DNA from: Anaeramoeba flamelloides
Lineage: Eukaryota; Metamonada; Anaeramoebidae
Length of the DNA: 64,000 bases
Direction: 5' to 3'
NCBI GenBank assembly: GCA_027625915.1
Contig: JANTQA010000015.1
Span: forward strand, 11,127,001-11,191,000
Positions 46,421 through 58,900 of this stretch are shown piece by piece. The notes beneath the pieces were generated by a model. That model worked only from the letters and a program-made list of their open reading frames with translations. It made no database searches and was not told where the DNA came from. Position numbers and translations under genes: made by a program. Each line of letters starts with the position of its first letter. Positions within the stretch are counted from its first letter, which is position 1.

Positions 46421-49400
46421 ATGAGTTTATCTACGATCAATTTTAAAGATTACCCCGGACGCGCGAAACAACTTCGAGAGCTAATTAATCTTTTTGGAAT
46501 GCCTGAAGATCTTGTTCCATCTCTTTATCTCTTTGGACAAACTGCAACCGGTAAAACGTATTTGATTCAAGAAATCTTCAAAAACAACAGCAAACTACCA
46601 TTTTCCTATATAGATTGTATTGAATGCTTTACCACGAATACGCTTTTTGAAACTGTACTGAACCAGCTATACAACCATTATCCTTCTCCAAAGAATTCCT
46701 TCTCAAACGTGATCCAGTGCCGTTCAATCCATTCTTTTATACAAGAATTACAAAAAATTGATCCAGTGCAGACTGTTTATTTGGTTTTTGATAATGTACG
46801 TGAGTTGCTAGAGTTGAGCGAACAAACCGTTTCTTGTTTATTAAACATTGGCGAGTTGGTAAGTTTATTTGACTTTATTTTTTTATATTCAGAGTTCTCA
46901 ACAACCCTTCACAGCGAAAATGACACACTTTAAAAATATATTTGATTGTTTGTTTTGAACAGACCGAAATAAAATTATTCTGTTAAAATCTTTTCCAAGG
47001 TTTTAAATATACAATGAAAGAGTTTTGTTTTCAGATCTTTCAATTTACTGTTGTATTTCAGACTTTTGTTGTTTGTTTCTTGGATTTAAATCAATTTTGT
47101 TTTGTTGAATAGTATTAAATACTGTTGTCAAAATAATATGTACAGAAAAGTATAATCCTGTGTTTCAAAATAAAAAGTGTGTTTTTTTAGTTATAGAAGA
47201 CCTATACATTAACCGATCAAAGAAACTGATAATAAACCCTAATTAAATATGGTATTGGGTTCTTAAAGTTGGATTATTTAAAAAGAAATTCTAAAAATGA
47301 AGGATCAAATTGCAAAATTTATCTCAAAAAATAGAGTAAATTTTATAAAAAAAAACAAAAAAAATTTTTAAAAAACTGAGACAATTACGAAAAATTTTAA
47401 ACAAATTTCATTCCTAATTTAAAATTTACTAAAAATATCAACCAGAATTGACACTCAAAATTGATTTTAACTTAGGTATACCACTTGGAGAGTGACTTTG
47501 GATATTTCCTTGGTACAAGAAGAAAAAAAAAAACACGAATTATATTTTGAAACACGGATTATAGTTTTTGGGCACGCATTATTTTGATCACTGTAGTTTT
47601 ATTTCAATCAATCCCATTCATATAAAGATAAAAAAACACTTAAATATTATTGAAAACAATAATTGTGAAATCTTTTGAAATAGTTTAAATACAACAAAAT
47701 ACAGTGTTGTTTTTTTGTTGTGTTGGCTTTGATTATATTTTAAATCAAAAAAATTTTTTGAAGGGATTTGCTTGATCCTGAAATTTTAAAATAATCCTTA
47801 AAAACAACAACACTTAAAGTCTCTGATTTGGTGTTTTGAATTGAACAAGTTGTTTGTTTTTAAAAAGTTGCTCGCAAAAACAATTTACAACTTGAATGAT
47901 TTATAGATGTTTGAAAAAAGTGATGCCCAAACTTCTTAAAATGAGTGAATTATACAGTTAGAAATTACACTTATTAAAACTTTTTTCCCACATTTCTTTA
48001 CAAGAACTCTTCACAAGTGTAAATATGGAATATTGTAAAAAATAGAGTTTTTACAATTTTTGAGATAAATAAAGAGTTCCTTGCATTTATTCAAATTTTG
48101 GTCATAGTAAGCGAAATGCCCTTTTTGATTTTTGAGCTCAATGGGATTTTCAATATAAAATTGTTTGGTAAACAATAACACATTGTTTTGGAAAATCATT
48201 TTTTTTCAAAAAAAAAAAAAATAAAAGATTGATATTTACCAAACGATTTTTTGATTAAAATTATCATTAGTCTATTAAGATAATCAGAAATTATATTTTA
48301 CCATGACCAAAATTTGGATAAATGCAAGGAACTCTTTATTTATCTCTAAAAATGTAAAAAATCTATTTTTTACAACAGCCCATATTCACAATACATAATC
48401 ATGAAAAAATTTTACTGAAAAAAAAATCAAATATTTTCTAATTTTACCCTTTTTAAGAACTTCAATTATAATAAACACGATTGGTTAATAAAAGATCGAT
48501 GATCAAAAAATATTTTTAAAGATATTTTACAATTTAAGTCGGAAAATCTAATTTACCAGGTTCTATAAAGATTTTTTTCAATTTAATAGTAAAAAATTTG
48601 AATAATTTTTTGCTTCTAGCGAAGAGGCCATTTTATTAGATTTTAAAAAGTATTTTTTTTTCTAATTAATACCTTTCAAATAGGGAATCAATTATTTGGA
48701 CTATTAAAGAATTATTTATTCGTTTTTATTGGAAAAAAAAATTTTTTTATGATTTTAGTGTTTTATCAATATTTCGGCTCGTTCCAAATTCTTGAATAAT
48801 TTTAGAGATTATTATTAATTTTTCTATCAATTTTTGATATACTGGCACCTCCATTATCAAAATCAAATCATCTGCAAACAGTTGAACATGCTTAACTAGA
48901 TGTTTTTTTTTTTTTTTTTTCTATTATGAAATGATTGATAAATCCAAATAATAAAGGTGATGGGGGGTATCCTCGATAAACCCCTAATCCATCTTTTTTA
49001 TAGTAACTTTTTAACCATAGTTTATTTTTTTCATTTATAATATATTTATCAAGCTCGAAAAGCACTAAAATGCGATTAATTGGGCCGAAACAGTTTTTAA
49101 TATCAATTTTAACAACAGAAAATTCTTTTTTTTTAGAATCAGTTTTAACTTTTTCTAATTCAAATAGTAAAATTTAAACAGTAATTCTAGTATCTATTTT
49201 TTAAAAAAAAAACAAATTAAGAGCATGATACTAAATACCAAGAGTCTTCAATTCCTTTTATTATCATTTTGAGAAAAAATCTTTCTGATAAAGTGTTATT
49301 AATTGATATTTTTTTTCGATAATTTAATGGCTTTCCTTCATCCCCAGCTTTGTGAATAAATAAAATATTTCTTTCTTTGATAACCTTTATGATTTCTCGT

Positions 49401-52032
49401 TTTGGTTCATCCATCCAATAATCAAAAGTTTGTTGAATCCTTTTTAAAAATATAAAATATTCTTTTTCATTTTTCTTTTTAGGACCAATTTTATAAAATT
49501 TTATTTTGTCAAAATCTTTTTCTGATTTATTTTTTTTTGATCTTTTATTAAATCATGAATTTTTTCTAAAGAAAAAAAAAAAAACAGCTTTTTTTCAATA
49601 AGATTTATTATATCAATTTTTTCAAAATAATATTCTTTGATTTCTTTTATTGATAATTTTTCTTTCAGGTTTTTTCACTAATCTCTTGACAATAATTAAA
49701 ATAAGTGTTTTCTAAATTTTTATTATTTAAAATAATTTTTGTTTAGGATTTCCTAATTTTATTAATTAATTTACAATATTTTAGATTAAATTCAAATTCA
49801 TAATTGATTTGTTTTATTAATTTATAACATTTTTTTGGAAGTTATAATGTTCATTTTATAAATTATTTTTTTTTGGCCCAAGAATAAATTTTTGATAAGA
49901 TTAAATAATTCTTCATTTTCCTTTGTAATATTATAAACTATTCTTTCTTTTTGTAAAAATTGTTTTTTAAATTTTTTGAAAATTTTTTTTTGTATTAACC
50001 TTTTACAAAAGTTTCAAAGAAAAAATGAAGCAAATAATTTTAATTAAAAGACTGATAAGAATTAGTGATACAATTACCACACCCCCCCCCCCCCCCCCCC
50101 TTTTTTTTTTTTTTTCCGAGATGAGATGAAACAAACAATTATTTTATTTAAAAAAATTAATATTTGGGTTTGATTGAAAATTACTTTGAAAAAAAAAAAA
50201 ACAAATGGATATATCTTAGGAAAGAGAAAATTGAAAAAAAAAATAAAACGAATATCTATAGATTGAAACAATAACACTTCTTCAATAATGATATAATAAA
50301 TTGAAGTTTTAAGGAGGTGAGGGAAAAAAAAAAAAGGGGGGGGGGGGATAAAAAGCTGTTTGGCGAAAATAATCAATAGAAAATAAATAGTTTTTTACTT
50401 TTTTTTTTTTTCTCAGATTTTCAAAAATAAAAAACTCAACAAAAGATTAAATCAAGAGGCTACATTGGAGTGTTATTATTGTTTGAGTATTTATTTTAAA
50501 ATCTATGGATCAAACAAATACCTTAAGGACCACGTTTCCATCCTTGGGGGTGTTTAGTTATTGTGTTATTTTGCATTCACCACTCAAAAAGAATTTTCAA
50601 TCTGAAGAAATTGGACAAAAAATTACTAATTTCAAAACTAAATCACAAAAAACAAAAAAAATTCAAAAAAAATGACTTTTAAAAAAAATAACTTTAAGGG
50701 ATTTTCAATTACAAGTACAAATTTGAAACCATTTCAAACTTATAAAAGCAACTAAAAAACAATATTTAGAACAGTTTGGGGAATTGTTTTGTGTTTATAG
50801 ATTTGTAATGGACATTATGAATTTGTAAATTCAAATTTTGGTAGGATCAAAGAAGGGTAAAATTATCAAAATTATTGGAGTTGTGAAAATTTCCCTTTAT
50901 TTTAATTTTTTATAAAAGAATTTCTCAGTGGTAAAATTTAACTGGGATTAATGAACTATTTCAAGAGGGTTTTTTTTTTTATCAACGATTTCACTATTTT
51001 CACATGAAAAGGTAGTTCTTAAGAAAACCAAATTCAAAATAAATGTTTTACAACTTGATAGATTTGGAGACGTTTCTAAAAAAAAATTTTTTTTTTTCAA
51101 ATAAAAATAAAAATCTTGAATATTTTCTGCAATATATTTATTAAACCCTTACCATATTTAATGAATAGACTGGACAAAATTATACAACTATTCTTCTTAG
51201 TGATATGATTTGGGAAAATTTCAGGCCAAAAAATGGATGTATCGAACCAATAATCATTCTTTTGCCAAATTATACAAAAGAACAAATCATTCAAATTTTA
51301 CTGAATGAAATTGAGGAAGAAAAGACAAAAACATTATATAAAACATTTGTAAAATTATTTTATGAATTTATTCAAAATACGAGTCGAAATCTAAATGAAA
51401 TCCGGTATTTGTCTAATTTAATCTTTCCGAAATATGTCAGCCTTTCGCAACAAGAAACCAGCCAACTCAAACTTTATCGAAGAATTGAGCCCTTGATTAA
51501 AATTATTTTGGATCATTCACATATGCATAAGATCACAAACTCCGAATTGGAAACATATTGGGAAAATTGTGAATCAACTCGTTCGCCCTTTGAACAATCA
51601 AACGAAATTACCGAGGAGGAAAGGGCACTTAACCTTCCGCGTTTCAGTAAAATTTTGCTTGTTTCGGTCTTTTTAGCATCGCACGTACCGCAAAGCAAAG
51701 ACTTGCAAGTATTCACCACCCTAATTAAAAAACGCGCCTCAAAAAAAAATGTTGATATACAATCAGATAATAAAAAACTTCTACAATCCCCAAAAACATT
51801 TCCTCTCGATCGCTTATTATCAATTTTTTCTTTCTTTACACAAGCTAAAGTCGATTGTTCTTCGGAAATTTATAATCAACTAGCTTCTTTTGTTACAATG
51901 GGTTACATCTCAATAAAAACAAGTTTAGCATCGTTGGATAATATAAACTTCCGTTGCAATTTATCCTTTGATATAATAAAGGAAATTTCTAAAAGTATTG
52001 ATATTGAAATTGGAAAATTTTTAATATATTGA
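46421..52032 (+). CDS. ORC5: Origin recognition complex subunit 5
   Basis: Two exons, 46421-46858 (146 codons) and 51169-52032 (288 codons with TGA stop), donor GTAAGT, acceptor ATAG, phase 0, 433 residues; animal ORC5 is about the same length. The first exon has the Walker A loop GQTATGKT (39-46), the conserved YIDCIECF strand, and a Walker B-like VYLVFDN (119-125) in which Asp124 is the metal-binding acid. The join NIGEL / TGQNYTTILLSDMIWENF rebuilds the ORC5 pattern in which a PELTG-type turn leads to a sensor strand and W-E-K-F. GCIEPIIILLPNYTKEQI and a winged-helix-like C-terminus (PLDRLLSIFSFF, MGYISI) follow. ORC5 is a nuclear AAA+ subunit of the complex that marks replication origins and loads the MCM helicase. 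The 4,310-nt intron holds two inverted-repeat elements, a hairpin repeat and a LINE fragment on the opposite strand. Confidence 0.95.
47122..47593. mobile_element. MITE-like element, family M4 (in ORC5 intron)
   Basis: A 472-bp element with inverted ends of about 70 bp. The left is CTGTTGTCAAAATAAT...TATAATCC, and the right end read on the minus strand is CAGTGATCAAAATAAT...TATAATCC; both continue GTGTTTCAAAATA. TA flanks both sides (47120-47121, 47594-47595). The tip resembles that of M3 at 55465. No coding capacity. Confidence 0.8.
47850..48005. repeat. Hairpin repeat H, copy 4 (in ORC5 intron)
   Basis: On the minus strand it shares with 17342-17465 the order ATAAGTG..ACTTC/ATTTC, ACTGT.TAATT, TTTTAAG.AGTTT and CACTTT. 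A diverged member of the hairpin family. Confidence 0.5.
48026..48382. mobile_element. MITE-like element, family M6 (in ORC5 intron)
   Basis: About 357 bp with inverted arms of about 85 bp. Both arms contain GATAAATAAAGAGTTCCTTG followed by CATTTAT.CAAATTTTGGTCAT (right arm on the minus strand). TA is found at both ends (48024-48025, 48383-48384). The flanking GTGTAAA/TTGTGAA also match, so the true ends may lie slightly outside. The short Asn/Lys frame inside is an artefact. Confidence 0.75.
48760..50000 (-). mobile_element. Decayed LINE reverse-transcriptase fragment (in ORC5 intron)
   Basis: Read on the minus strand, reverse-transcriptase motifs of the non-LTR type come in the right order and spacing. 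KFYKIGPKKKNEKEYFIFLK and FIHKAGDEGKPLNYRKKISI (family K.gd...p.NYRPIS) lie at 49500-49290. GVYRGYPPSPLLFGFIN (family GVpQGsplSPlLF) is near 48990-48930, then VQLFADDLILIMEVP at about 48886-48840, with the catalytic Asp pair at 48867-48872. Frames are broken by stops and shifts, so the element is dead. Upstream (49560-49990) the composition is still coding-like (EKLSIKEIKEYYFEKIDIIN). No poly-A tail or 5' endonuclease domain found. It lies antisense to ORC5. Confidence 0.8.
50081..50349. repeat. Inverted pair of C-run/T-run blocks
   Basis: About 20 C followed by 15 T at 50081-50115. On the opposite strand the same order (12 C then 12 T) is read from 50349 back to 50326. Homopolymer length makes a true element boundary uncertain. 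It may be a short inverted-repeat element or chance. Confidence 0.35.
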
Positions 52033-52529
52033 TTTCCCCAGCTTCATATTAGTAATGTCTTGATTATTATAATAATAAGTGTCGTTATTATTATGATTAT
52101 TGTTGAATTATTATTATTACGGCAGTTTTATCAATCAATTTGTTCGAATACAAAAGGAATTGTGTTTAAAATCTATTGGATTATGGGGTGGCAATTGAAA
52201 TAATTTATAAATACAATTAGAAAAACCAAAATACAATTAAAAATAAAAATTGAAAAGATATTTTTCTTTTTTATTGAATTTATTCCTTGTTATTTCTCGT
52301 TTTTTTTTTTTTTTTTTGCTTATTATTATTTATATTTCTAGATTAAATTTTTAATTATTTAATAAAATTATAATAATAATTTTTATAATTATTGAATTTC
52401 AATTTAATATTATTTGGATTGATTAAATAAACTACATTTCACTCAAAGTAAGTCTGCCAAAAATGAAAAGTTTTTTTTTTTTTTTATGAATCATCCTACA
52501 TATGAATTGATTAGAAATATTAGTTAGAA

Positions 52530-52800
52530 TAAACTTAACTTTAGAGTTGATATTCATCAAAGAAATACTTGAACAAACCTTAACTTTCCAAAAAAAAAAA
52601 AAAAAAAATTATAAAAGATTTTTTATTCCCTTACATTTAAAGGTCTGGTGGATAATTTCACAATTTCTTTGGAAAAATAAATTTATTAACAATAAGATTT
52701 TTTGCAATCGTGAATGTGTTTAATTGAAACGAAATTATATAGAATCAATTTTCTTAAAATGTTAATTTGGAATTTCAAAGATTTTTTTTCAAATTCATTT
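52530..52800 (+). repeat. Dispersed repeat D, copy 2
   Basis: Collinear with 22637-22885: AAGAAATACTTGAACAAACC, then AATTTCTTTGGAAAAATAAA and AACAATAAGATTTTTTGCAA. Same orientation as copy 1. Class unknown. Confidence 0.55.
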
Positions 52801-53239
52801 GTCCTTTTTTTTAAAAAAAAAAAAATTTAAAGTAAAAAAAAAAAAATTTCACTAAATGAGAAAAAAGTTCTTGATAAAAAAATGGGAAATTTGTGGACAG
52901 TTTCTATTTGGTCATGAAAATGATAATTTTATTTTTTATAAATATTTTAATTATTTTTCTTCTCTTTTTTTAATTTGATAATTTTTCTTTTATTACTCCT
53001 TTCTCTAAATAAAAAATGGGAAATTTATTTAAAAAAGAATAATGAATTTAATTATTAAAATTTATTCTATTTATCCAATAAAAATAAGACACATTTGACT
53101 GAAAAAAAGTTTCTTTCAGGAAAAAAAAAGAGAAAGAAAAAAAAAACAATCAGTAGTTCCAGTAAGATTTAACAAAAAAAGTATAACATTCGGTACTTTA
53201 TTTTTTGAGAATAATTTTCAAATAAATTCATGAATAAGA

Positions 53240-53995
53240 AGATATCAAATATTCTTGAAAATGGTTGAAAATTGTTTTCAAAGATTTTTAAAAAAATCTT
53301 TATAAACGAACTTTTAAAAAACACCAAGTGTTCATAGATACAGTTTGATGATGAAAATGCAAATTTCCTATTGAATATTTTTTAATGGCTGAAAGCCTTT
53401 CATAACTAAAAAAAATTCAAAATTTTAGGTCTAACATTCTACTAATTCTGTGTGAAAAAAATTGATATCTTAGATGACTTTAGTATCTTTGAGAATAGTT
53501 ATTAGACAATAGCGAAAAAATGAGACAAAATGTATTTGTAAAGAAAATTTCAATTTTGTGAAATTATGGAAAATTTGAAGATATTTTTTTTCATTTCTCA
53601 GAAATTTCAATACTAACATAGTAATATTCAATCTAATAAACATTGCCCTATTCAAGGTGGCCAAAGCCTAGCCAAATTGTGTTTAACCCCCCATTTCCTG
53701 AAAGTTATTTATTTAATCTTGTCAAACATATCAAAGTCCAATACGCTCACATCCCCACTCAAGCATCCACTGACATAGATATATTCTTGCCCAAAAAAAA
53801 GTACTAAAATACTCAAGAATTTACTCAAAAGTTGCCAAAAATTACTCAGAGTTAAAGTACAAAATTCAAAAAATTATTTTACCAGAAATATTTGTCTATG
53901 AACACTTGGGTTTTGTAGAAGTTCATTTATAAAGTTTTTTTTTAAATTCCTTACAACCATTTTTGAATATTTTCAAATATTTGTTGGAATATTTC
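53240..53995. mobile_element. Inverted-repeat element M8, about 0.75 kb
   Basis: The left arm (about 53240-53345) and right arm (about 53890-53995) are imperfect inverted repeats of about 100 bp. Both contain AAGTGTTCATAGA, CTTTATAAA.GAACTT and AAAATGGTTG. The interior includes an unusually C-rich patch (AACCCCCCATTTCCTG; CTCACATCCCCACTCAAGC at 53748-53766) and repeated TACTCA motifs (53805-53870). No protein recognised; outer edges approximate. Confidence 0.6.
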
Positions 53996-54245
53996 AAACA
54001 ACCAATGTAAATTTATCAAAATTTTTGAATGTTATATAGATTACACATAATATAAATGTTTCCAAAAATCGAAAAATATGTAGTTTTTGTAAATTTAAAT
54101 ATCAAACTTCACATTCTAGAGATTTTTCGATTTATCAGAATTTTTTTTTTGTAAATAAGAAATTTTGAAATAAAATATTTGAGAATTACTTTTTTTAAAA
54201 AAGATAATCTTTATGTTATTTGTGAAGGAAATATAAATTATAGTA

Positions 54246-54733
54246 GGGAAAAAATACCGGACATGAAAATAATCCAGGGCAAGTTTTTAATTGAGAGTAT
54301 TAGTTAAATTGTTAGATAATTACTTTTATTTCCAATCAAATCCTTTTTATACATTACCAAATTTTTTTATGAAACTAGTAATAAACCTACTTAAAGTTCA
54401 TTTAAGTAGTGTGTCTCTAGAATACTCGAGTAATAGTTTGATAACCTACGTAGATCAACTTTTATTGAAAAAAATCGGGTTTTATAGAGGTTTGCTATGA
54501 ATATGGAAAATGATAATTTTTATTCTTGTTTTTTGATTGATTGAAGGGTGTTTTGAACAAGTGTAATTTAATTAATCATCATTCTAATAAGTGGGTGAGT
54601 TATAATTTAAAAAGTTGGATTCTTAAAAAAAAAATGATTTGATTGAAAATATCAAATTATTAAGCAATTTTCATAATATTCGCAATTAAAAAGTTTGTCA
54701 GGGTTTATTTTCATTACCTGTATTTTTTTTCAC
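54246..54733. mobile_element. MITE-like element, family M2, copy b
   Basis: 488 bp, collinear with 43760-44254 throughout: AATACCGGACATG at the left, GAAACTAGTAATAAACCTAC inside, ATAAGTGGGTGAGTTATAAT, and the inverted right end ending TTTTTTTTCAC. TA is adjacent to each end. Moderately diverged from copy a. Confidence 0.8.
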
Positions 54734-55274
54734 TACTTTACATTTTAAATTCCACAAATACTGAAATGTTCCAAAGTAAAATTCAAATTTACAACTATTT
54801 ATTTCATCGTTATTAATTATCTAAAATAATGGTAAACCATCACTGTCTTGGTTTCAAAATTACTTCACAGAGATTAGTTTTTTTAATTTAGTTTGAAATA
54901 TTAATCAATTATTTTCATAGGAAATACACACAAAAAAAAATGATCAATTTTTTCTATTCTTTCTTTATGATCAAGTTTAAAATATCAAGTAGAAAAGATA
55001 TTTTAATTATTTGTGTTGATTACATATACAAATATATTTAAGTAATTAGCAAATAATCTAAATTTTAAAATTGTTAGACCTGAAGGAAATTTTGTTGATC
55101 TTACAGTGTAAATAGAAAATAAAGTTTTTTGTTTTTCAAATTATTGTGAAATAATTTGTTGAAGTTTTGTGTTAACTGTCTATATTTACCCTAATTTTTA
55201 AGAATTGTGATATAACTTTAATTTTACTCTATTGGTTTAAATCACAAAAAAAATAATTAAAGTGTCAAGCTTTT

Positions 55275-55450
55275 CCAAAATTCAAAAGAATAGAGTAAAA
55301 TTATTTACTTTGACACTAATCTTTTAAATACTGGAGCATATAACAACACTTTCAACTTGGTGTTTCCTGTTTTATTGATAAAATCTTTTCATTTTGGTTA
55401 GGTTTTTTTACTTTTTGAAATAAACAGAAAACTCAAGAAAATCGAAAAAA
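55275..55450. repeat. Modular palindromic repeat, locus 5
   Basis: Contains AAAAGAATAGAGTAAAATTA, TTTCCTGTTTTATTGATAAA, TTTTGGTTAGG and AATAAACAGAAAACTCAAG, the same modules as at 42545-43135. It ends about 15 bp from the M3 element. Confidence 0.5.
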
Positions 55451-55464
55451 ATTTTTAGCTCCTA

Positions 55465-55939
55465 CAGTGGTGTAAATAACCCGTGTTTTTTATTTTAACC
55501 CATTACGAAAATTTAACTCATGCAAAAAATATTGGCTGACTCTACAAATAAAAGAAACAAATCAATGGGGTGACAACAGTATATAAACAAGAAATAGGGT
55601 TCTTTAAATAAATTTTAAAAAAGAATTATGAAGATACTGGGAGATTAAAATGTTATTTTTTGACAAAAAAAGGAACATAATTTCATTTTTTGAATTTTTC
55701 TAAAAAAATCATTTAATCTCACAAATTTTGTAAATATGATGAAATTTTTGAAACAAAAGCATTTAATATAATTGAGCCATTTTGATTAATCAAAGATCTA
55801 ACCTCTAAAGTCAATTTGGTTCTGACACAAGAATCTATTAGTGATTTCTGGTCTTCCAATACCCAAGTCTGAAAAAAAAACATGAGTTAAATTTTAGTAA
55901 TGGGTTAAAGGTTGTCTGAACGGGTTATTTCAACCACTG
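55465..55939. mobile_element. MITE-like element, family M3
   Basis: A 475-bp element with inverted ends of about 65 bp. Left CAGTGGTGTAAATAACCCG, right (minus strand) CAGTGGTTGAAATAACCCG. Both arms continue with TTTAACCCATTAC.AAAA and TTTAACTCATG. TA flanks both ends (55463-55464, 55940-55941). The tips resemble Tc1/mariner/pogo-type termini. No transposase. Confidence 0.85.
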
Positions 55940-58900
55940 TAGAATTCAATAATTCCCTATCAGAAATCAGATATTTCTTTTTTCAGTTCAATAAATTTTT
56001 CTATCTCAGGTGGATTTTATGATTTTTTAATCCCAATTAATTAATAATTTCAAATTCCCAATCGCAATTTTTTCCTATGAAAATCATTTTGAAAAAATTA
56101 TTAGATCACATTTAAATTATTTTCTCAATTGAAAAGATTTATGAATAATTCTAAAATTGGACTGTTTTTCCATTTCAATTCAATTGGATACATTCTCCTT
56201 CACCTAAGGTCAACCACAGCAAAAAAAGATTTTATAAGAAAGATGTTTTCAGGTGAAAAATGTGTAATCATATATTAAAAAGCTCTTGAAAGAATTCAAG
56301 AATCTCTGTTGAATTTACACACCAAAAAATTTCTTTTTCCAAAAAAAAGTAAATTTTCACAATTCCAACAATTTTTACAATTATCCTCTTTTCTTGATCA
56401 TATCATAATTTGATTTCAATAATTTATAATCTCCATATTAAATCTATAAACCCAAATAAATTCCAAAAACTTTACAAAATATTTTTTATAGGTACTTTTT
56501 CACATTTAGAATAATTTAAATTTTGAGTGTATTTGTACTTCAAAATCCTGAAAACGTTTCTTTTTTCAGAAATTTTCAATTCCAAGATCTATTTGAAATT
56601 AAAATTTTTTGTTTTTGTTTTTGAAATAACTTGAATTATTTTGTCAAATTTCTTCAGAATGAAAATTCTTTTTGAAAAGTGATTGAAAAATAACAAAATA
56701 ACACAACACATAATGGTGTTTCCAGAGTAGTCCTTAAAAATAAGTTTTGTAAATATTTTTTAAAAAGGTAAATTTAGGCTTTTTTTTAATTAAATGATCT
56801 CGAATTATTTGATTAAAAAGGAAATTATAAAAATTTTTAATCCATTTTACTGGTTTTTCAACAGTATTCAAAATCAAGGGCATTTAAAATTTTCTCAATC
56901 AACCATCGCCATTAGGAAAATAAAGATTTTTAAAAAAAACTTTTTCCAAATAATTCCTTCTCTGATAAGTGTTTTCATAATACTGTAAAGAAGAAAGTCA
57001 CGAGAATAATTTTAAAATATGGTTGTGTGGAAAATTGAGAAACCCTTGGAACACCAGACAAAGTTTTTGAGATTAGATGGTTATATTGATAAAAATCGTA
57101 CTCAAATCAAGAACTGGAATCAAAATCGATCAATCAAATGGAATTCTTGAATTAAATTTGTTATTTTAAAATTTTCCAAAAAAAATTATAAATGCCAGTG
57201 TTATTTACTTTTTGAAATCACCAAATCTGTCAAGGCCAAAAGTCGAAAAAATTACCATTAACTGAAAAGTCAAAAAACATTCCAAATCAAAAACACACCT
57301 TTTTGATCAAAAAAATAATTGGGCTTAAAAACACAATTAACCTGTTTTTATAAAAATTCCAAAAGTGGACTAACTATTCCCAAACTTGAATTAATATTTC
57401 ATTTGGGACCGAAATTAGAATCGTTAAATTAATTCAATTTGATCTTGTTGAAAAAGTTTCAAAATTTTTTTAAAAATTTTATTTTCTCAAATATTTCTAA
57501 TTTTTAATGATCAAGATGATCTTTTTTTTTTTTTTTTAATATCAAAGTCAAGAATTTTTTTTGAGTAATGTATGAACTTTTTTGAGAGACTATAAAATAT
57601 GAAAGAAACAATCAACAGAAATGATAGAAACGATATCCACCCACCGAATATCAATGGATTTTCTTTGGTTATCATAAATAATTACCTTCTCGATAATCAA
57701 AAAGAGAATTAAGAATAAAAAAAAATTAATATTCTAATATCATTTGAGAAAAGGGTGTGATTTAGTATGACAATAAAAAAGACTGATAATGGAATTATGT
57801 TCTTGGTTGTCTTCATTTTCGAAAAACACTGAAAACTAAGAAATTAATTTAATTTTTGTTTTTCAAAAACAAAAGGCAAGTTTTGAATGACCAAACCAAT
57901 GAACAAACGATTGGACTGATTCCAAGAAAATTCTGCTTTCAGTTGTGTTGAGAAAACCAAAAAATAATCCTTTTAAAAGGAACTTATTAATAATTTGACT
58001 CAAAAAAGAAGATAAGGATGAGAAGGGTTTCAAGATCCTAAAAATTCGATTTAATTATTAAATCCATAAGATTGTTCTTGTAATAAAAATTCTTTTATAT
58101 TTTGAGAAAATTAAAAAATAATTATTCTTGATTCGTTTGAAAGTGATTACAGATGAGCCTGCAGTTGTGAAATTTTTATTGAAATTTTGGAATTTCTTTT
58201 TGGAAATGAAGAAAAATAAGATTTTTTTTTGATTTAACTTTGATGGAAATGGGTTCAGTCGTTTATAGATCTCAAAAAATCATGGTTTTTTAAAAATAGA
58301 TCATTTCATTCGATTTAAAATTTGATTCATATTTTTGAGAGTAAAAAAATAATCAATACAGAAGGAAGAAATTCGAAAAAAAAATAAAGTAATTAATTAA
58401 AAATATGAATGAAATTAATCCTAAAAGTGTAGACTTCATCCAAAGAGGATGAATTTTTGAATTGATCTTTTTTGATTTGAAGAAAGTCGAATTTGTTCTT
58501 ATAAATTATTTTTTATTTATGAAATTGATAAGAAGTCATAGAACTTGGGTGATTCCAGTCTTTATTGAATTTGGAGAATGGAGGGTTTAATTAAATATTT
58601 ATTTTTTTGAAAAAACTTTCGAAAGATAAATTGAATAAAGCGACTAGAGTTTGATCTGATCATTATTTTGATAAAATCCTTTTTCCGATAATGTGAGATT
58701 ATTAAAATTTTGTTTTTCAAATAATTATTTTAATGATCATATTAAAGTGTATTTTCTTTTTTTTTGTCGAAATAATAGAGAAAAGTTTTTCCACTAATTA
58801 TACACTGTTGAAAGATTTGATTTTAGGATTTCATTTCAAAGGCTTTGTTTTTAAAAAAATTACATTTTTTGTCACCTTTTTTAAAGATCTGATTTTGTTA

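Noticed and set aside
56794-57150. Possible LINE or exon relic (…WFFNSIQNQGHLKFSQ…; …FLRLDGYIDKNRTQIKNW…).
   Set aside because: No motif could be placed with confidence in any family, and the frames do not join.
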